From assembly GCF_036867195.1 (NCBI RefSeq), contig NZ_JBAJII010000001.1, positions 2,728,001-2,792,000 of the forward strand: DNA of 64,000 nucleotides. Direction: 5' to 3'. The notes beneath the pieces are model-generated. The model was not told the DNA's origin, made no database searches, and saw only the letters and a program-made list of their open reading frames with translations. The position numbers and the translations under genes are program-made. Source of the stretch: Arthrobacter sp. Soc17.1.1.1 (lineage in GTDB: Bacteria > Actinomycetota > Actinomycetes > Actinomycetales > Micrococcaceae). Position 1 is the stretch's first letter. Each line of letters begins with the position of its first letter. This document shows, in pieces, positions 62,198-64,000 of the stretch.

Positions 62198-63209
62198 CCG
62201 AGTCGCGCCAGACGACCGTGGTGTCGAGTACCTGCACCGGACTCGGCAGGCCCCGGATCTGCGCCAGCACGAGCTCGGCCGCGGTGCTGCCCAGCAGGTC
62301 CGCGGGCTGCTTGACGGTGGAGAGCTGCGGCCGGGTCCTCAGCGCCCAGCTGCTGTCGTCGAACCCGACGATCCCGACGTCGTCGGGCACCTTGCGTCCC
62401 GACTCCTGGAGGGCGGTCATCGCACCTGCGGCCACGGCGTCCGACGCGGCGAAGACACCGTCGATCTCCGGGCAGCGCCGCAGCAACTCCTGCATGCCCT
62501 CCAGTCCGGCCGCGTAGGTGTAGAGCGGGTACTCCACCACCAGCGAGGCGTCGAACCGCCCGCCCATGGCGTCCCGGAATCCCGTGAACCGGTCGTGGCC
62601 GGAGTCGCGGTCCAGGGCGCTCGCGATCATGCCGATCCGCCGCCGGCCGGTGGCGATGAGCCGCTCGGTGATGGCGAAGGCCGCCGCCACGTTGTCGATG
62701 GCCACGTAGGGCAGGTCGGGGGTGCCGGGCGGATGGCCGACGAAGGCCGCGGGGACGCCGATGTCGCGGACCGCGGAGGCGATGGGGTCCGACGCGCGAG
62801 CGGAGACGATCACCGCGCCGTCGACGAGCCCGCCACGGAGGTAGTCCGCGACCCGGCGGCTGTCCCGGTCCGAGTCGATGATGAGGGAGACCAGCTGGTA
62901 GTCGGCCTTGGACAGCACCTCGTTGGCTCCGAGGAGGATCGAGCCGATGTTCGGGTCCTCGAACAGGAGCGAATGCGGTTCGTGGATGATCAGGGCGATC
63001 GCGCGTGATTCCTGCGTGACCAGGTTCCTGGCCGCGGAGTTGCGCACGTACCCCACCCGGGCGATCGCGTCCTCCACGGCGATGCGGGCCTCGTCCGAGA
63101 CGTAGCGCTCGCCGTTGACGACCCGCGACACCGTTCCCCGCGAGAGCCCGGCCGCGGTCGCGACGTCGTTGATGGTCGCCCGGCGGTTCCGGGTGCGCGT
63201 CGGGGGCAT
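62193..63209 (-). CDS. LacI family transcriptional regulator
   Basis: A 338-residue LacI/GalR-type repressor. The N-terminal helix-turn-helix and hinge read ATINDVATAAGLSRGTVSRVVNGERYVSDEARIAVEDAIARVGYVRN. The periplasmic-binding-type effector domain follows, with VDGAVIVSARASDP, VAIDNVAAAFAITERLIATGRRRIG, VFAASDAVAAGAM and VGFDDSSWA. No sugar genes adjoin it, so the effector is unknown; it may control the gene beginning at 63634 or only itself. TACAGT six bases before the ATG indicates a leaderless message. The 3' end lies in a tandem repeat. Confidence 0.93.
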   Translation of the reverse strand: MPPTRTRNRRATINDVATAAGLSRGTVSRVVNGERYVSDEARIAVEDAIARVGYVRNSAARNLVTQESRAIALIIHEPHSLLFEDPNIGSILLGANEVLSKADYQLVSLIIDSDRDSRRVADYLRGGLVDGAVIVSARASDPIASAVRDIGVPAAFVGHPPGTPDLPYVAIDNVAAAFAITERLIATGRRRIGMIASALDRDSGHDRFTGFRDAMGGRFDASLVVEYPLYTYAAGLEGMQELLRRCPEIDGVFAASDAVAAGAMTALQESGRKVPDDVGIVGFDDSSWALRTRPQLSTVKQPADLLGSTAAELVLAQIRGLPSPVQVLDTTVVWRDSA

Positions 63210-63215
63210 ATCTGT

Positions 63216-63221
63216 ACTGTA
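63216..63221 (-). promoter_or_regulatory. -10 element of the LacI-family gene (leaderless)
   Basis: TACAGT on the minus strand ends six bases before the ATG. No ribosome-binding site is present. Confidence 0.5.
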
Positions 63222-63381
63222 GCCGAGCCCCCGCGGGCCCTCCGCGCGGGAAATGCCGGGAGGGCGTACTGTGGGAGTAGTTGTCTAGAAGAAGGCGGCT
63301 GTCTTCGGTTCTTCTCTTCGCCGCCTCGCCTCCCGCCGGGTGCGCAACAGCAGAGCACCATCCCCGAAAGGGGCGTGCATC

Positions 63382-63483
63382 ATGAACAACCAGGAAGCTT
63401 CTTCCCCCCAGCCGCCCGCAGGCGCTCCGCCGACCCCGGCTCCCGCCACGTGTCCGCGTACCGGCCCGCGTCCGCCCTCCTGA
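63382..63483 (+). CDS. possible proline-rich small protein, 33 residues
   Basis: A short open frame beginning MNNQEASSPQPPAGAPP and ending in a Pro/Arg-rich stretch with one Cys. AAAGGGG about eight bases before the ATG could be its ribosome-binding site, but that sequence is also the 3' arm of a CCCC-GAAA-GGGG hairpin at 63363-63374. TACTGT at 63267-63272 is a possible -10. It lies between the divergent LacI-family gene and a longer hypothetical gene. With only 33 residues and no relatives known to me, it may be a real small protein, a leader peptide, or chance. Confidence 0.35.
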   Translation: MNNQEASSPQPPAGAPPTPAPATCPRTGPRPPS

Positions 63484-63633
63484 CCATCCCCGCAGTCCCT
63501 GTGGCGCCTCCGCGCCCCGACGCAGCAATGCCCACCAGCGCATCAGCTCCGCACCGACCGCCTCGAGCGAGTCGTCCCCGGCCGGCCACACCCCTCCCCG
63601 GCCCCGCGTCCCAGACACCGCAAAGGACCACCA

Positions 63634-64000
63634 TGCCGCACCACATCGAAGAGTTCATCCGGCAGTGCATCACCGTCACCGCCGACGGTTCCCTCGTATC
63701 CGCCGACGAGGTCGAGGGCCTGTACCAGCACTGGCTCTCCCTGCGGACCGCCCCCACTCCCCTCACCTCCATCACGACCACGGATCTGGAGGACCTGGAG
63801 GCCGACGACGACAGCCCGCTCCTCGACGCCCTCCGCAGCGGCGGGGCGGGGACGGTGCAGAACGACGGCGTCGAGTACCTCGAGGGCCTCGTCCTGACGG
63901 GCCCGGTCGTGGCAGACTTCATCCTGTCCTGCGACTTCGCGGGAGTCTGGGGCCAGCCCGACCCCCGCGAACTCGCCCTGATCCGGGACGTCGCGTCCGT
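63634..64000 (+). CDS. hypothetical protein (partial, runs off the right edge)
   Basis: The first 122 codons of an open frame that has no stop before the end of the window. AAAGGA precedes the ATG. The sequence starts MPHHIEEFIRQCITVTADG, continues with SLVSADEVEGLYQHWLSLRT and an acidic stretch (TTDLEDLEADDD), and then EGLVLTGPVVADFILSCDF. Codon third positions are strongly G/C, as in the genes around it, so it is probably a real gene. I recognise no family. Confidence 0.6.

Overview
The window is a stretch of ordinary chromosome from a high-GC Gram-positive bacterium, most likely a Micrococcaceae member of the Arthrobacter type. The reasons are the strongly G/C-biased third codon positions, many GTG starts, TANNNT -10 elements lying six to eight bases before start codons (leaderless genes), actinobacterial gene sets (guaB3, a SepX-like membrane protein, DUF3817, a His-tailed GroEL next to groES, RNase J) and the typical actinobacterial CIRCE operator. 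I see no prophage, insertion sequence, integrase, CRISPR array or rRNA. The species call is an inference from family content and gene order. Layout, 1-12.6 kb: the N-terminal part of a RibD-like reductase, an amidase with lower GC than its surroundings, a protein made of two copies of one small domain, the initiator tRNA, ychF, rmuC, ispH, a membrane protein and xseA-xseB (a neighbourhood shared with other actinobacteria), then a VOC protein, a PPK2 polyphosphate kinase and an AlaA-type aminotransferase. 12.6-21.7 kb: a four-gene osmoprotectant ABC importer, a BadF/NAGK-like kinase, an MFS exporter, an Lrp-type regulator, a free-standing alanyl-tRNA editing protein (AlaX-like) and an aminoglycoside-phosphotransferase-fold kinase. 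21.8-26.4 kb: a mirror-symmetric block, sepX-like/rimJ/galU on the minus strand and 5-formyl-THF cyclo-ligase/ruc (FmdB zinc ribbon)/SAF protein on the plus strand. It matches the mycobacterial Rv0991c-Rv0996 neighbourhood but lacks moeA. A perfect CIRCE operator stands before ruc. 26.5-44.8 kb: a 1390-residue helicase-nuclease with degenerate ATPase motifs, the guanine nucleotide genes guaA, guaB3 and guaB spread over 14 kb, SURF1 and DUF3817 membrane proteins, a heterodimeric ABC exporter whose two subunits have complementary active-site losses, an orphan PTS IIA protein, a FusB/FBP-type zinc protein, a GNAT enzyme and a second, complete ABC exporter. 44.9-51.3 kb: an acyltransferase-SGNH surface-modification protein, RNase J, and groS-groL with two CIRCE operators flanking the promoter and a terminator-like hairpin between the two genes. 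51.4-64 kb: a four-gene siderophore-type iron importer behind a palindrome that may be an iron-regulator site, a THUMP-like methyltransferase, a HAD phosphatase, a NarL-type two-component pair, a beta-lactamase-fold lipoprotein, DUF503, a LacI-family regulator and a partial hypothetical gene running off the end. Genes that act together: groS, groL and ruc form an HrcA heat-shock group; guaA, guaB and guaB3 control the IMP/XMP/GMP node; the osmoprotectant importer and the iron importer are each translationally coupled operons. A recurring oddity is a set of about ten short tandem repeats (6-27 bp units), nearly all at gene ends or in gaps next to gene ends.
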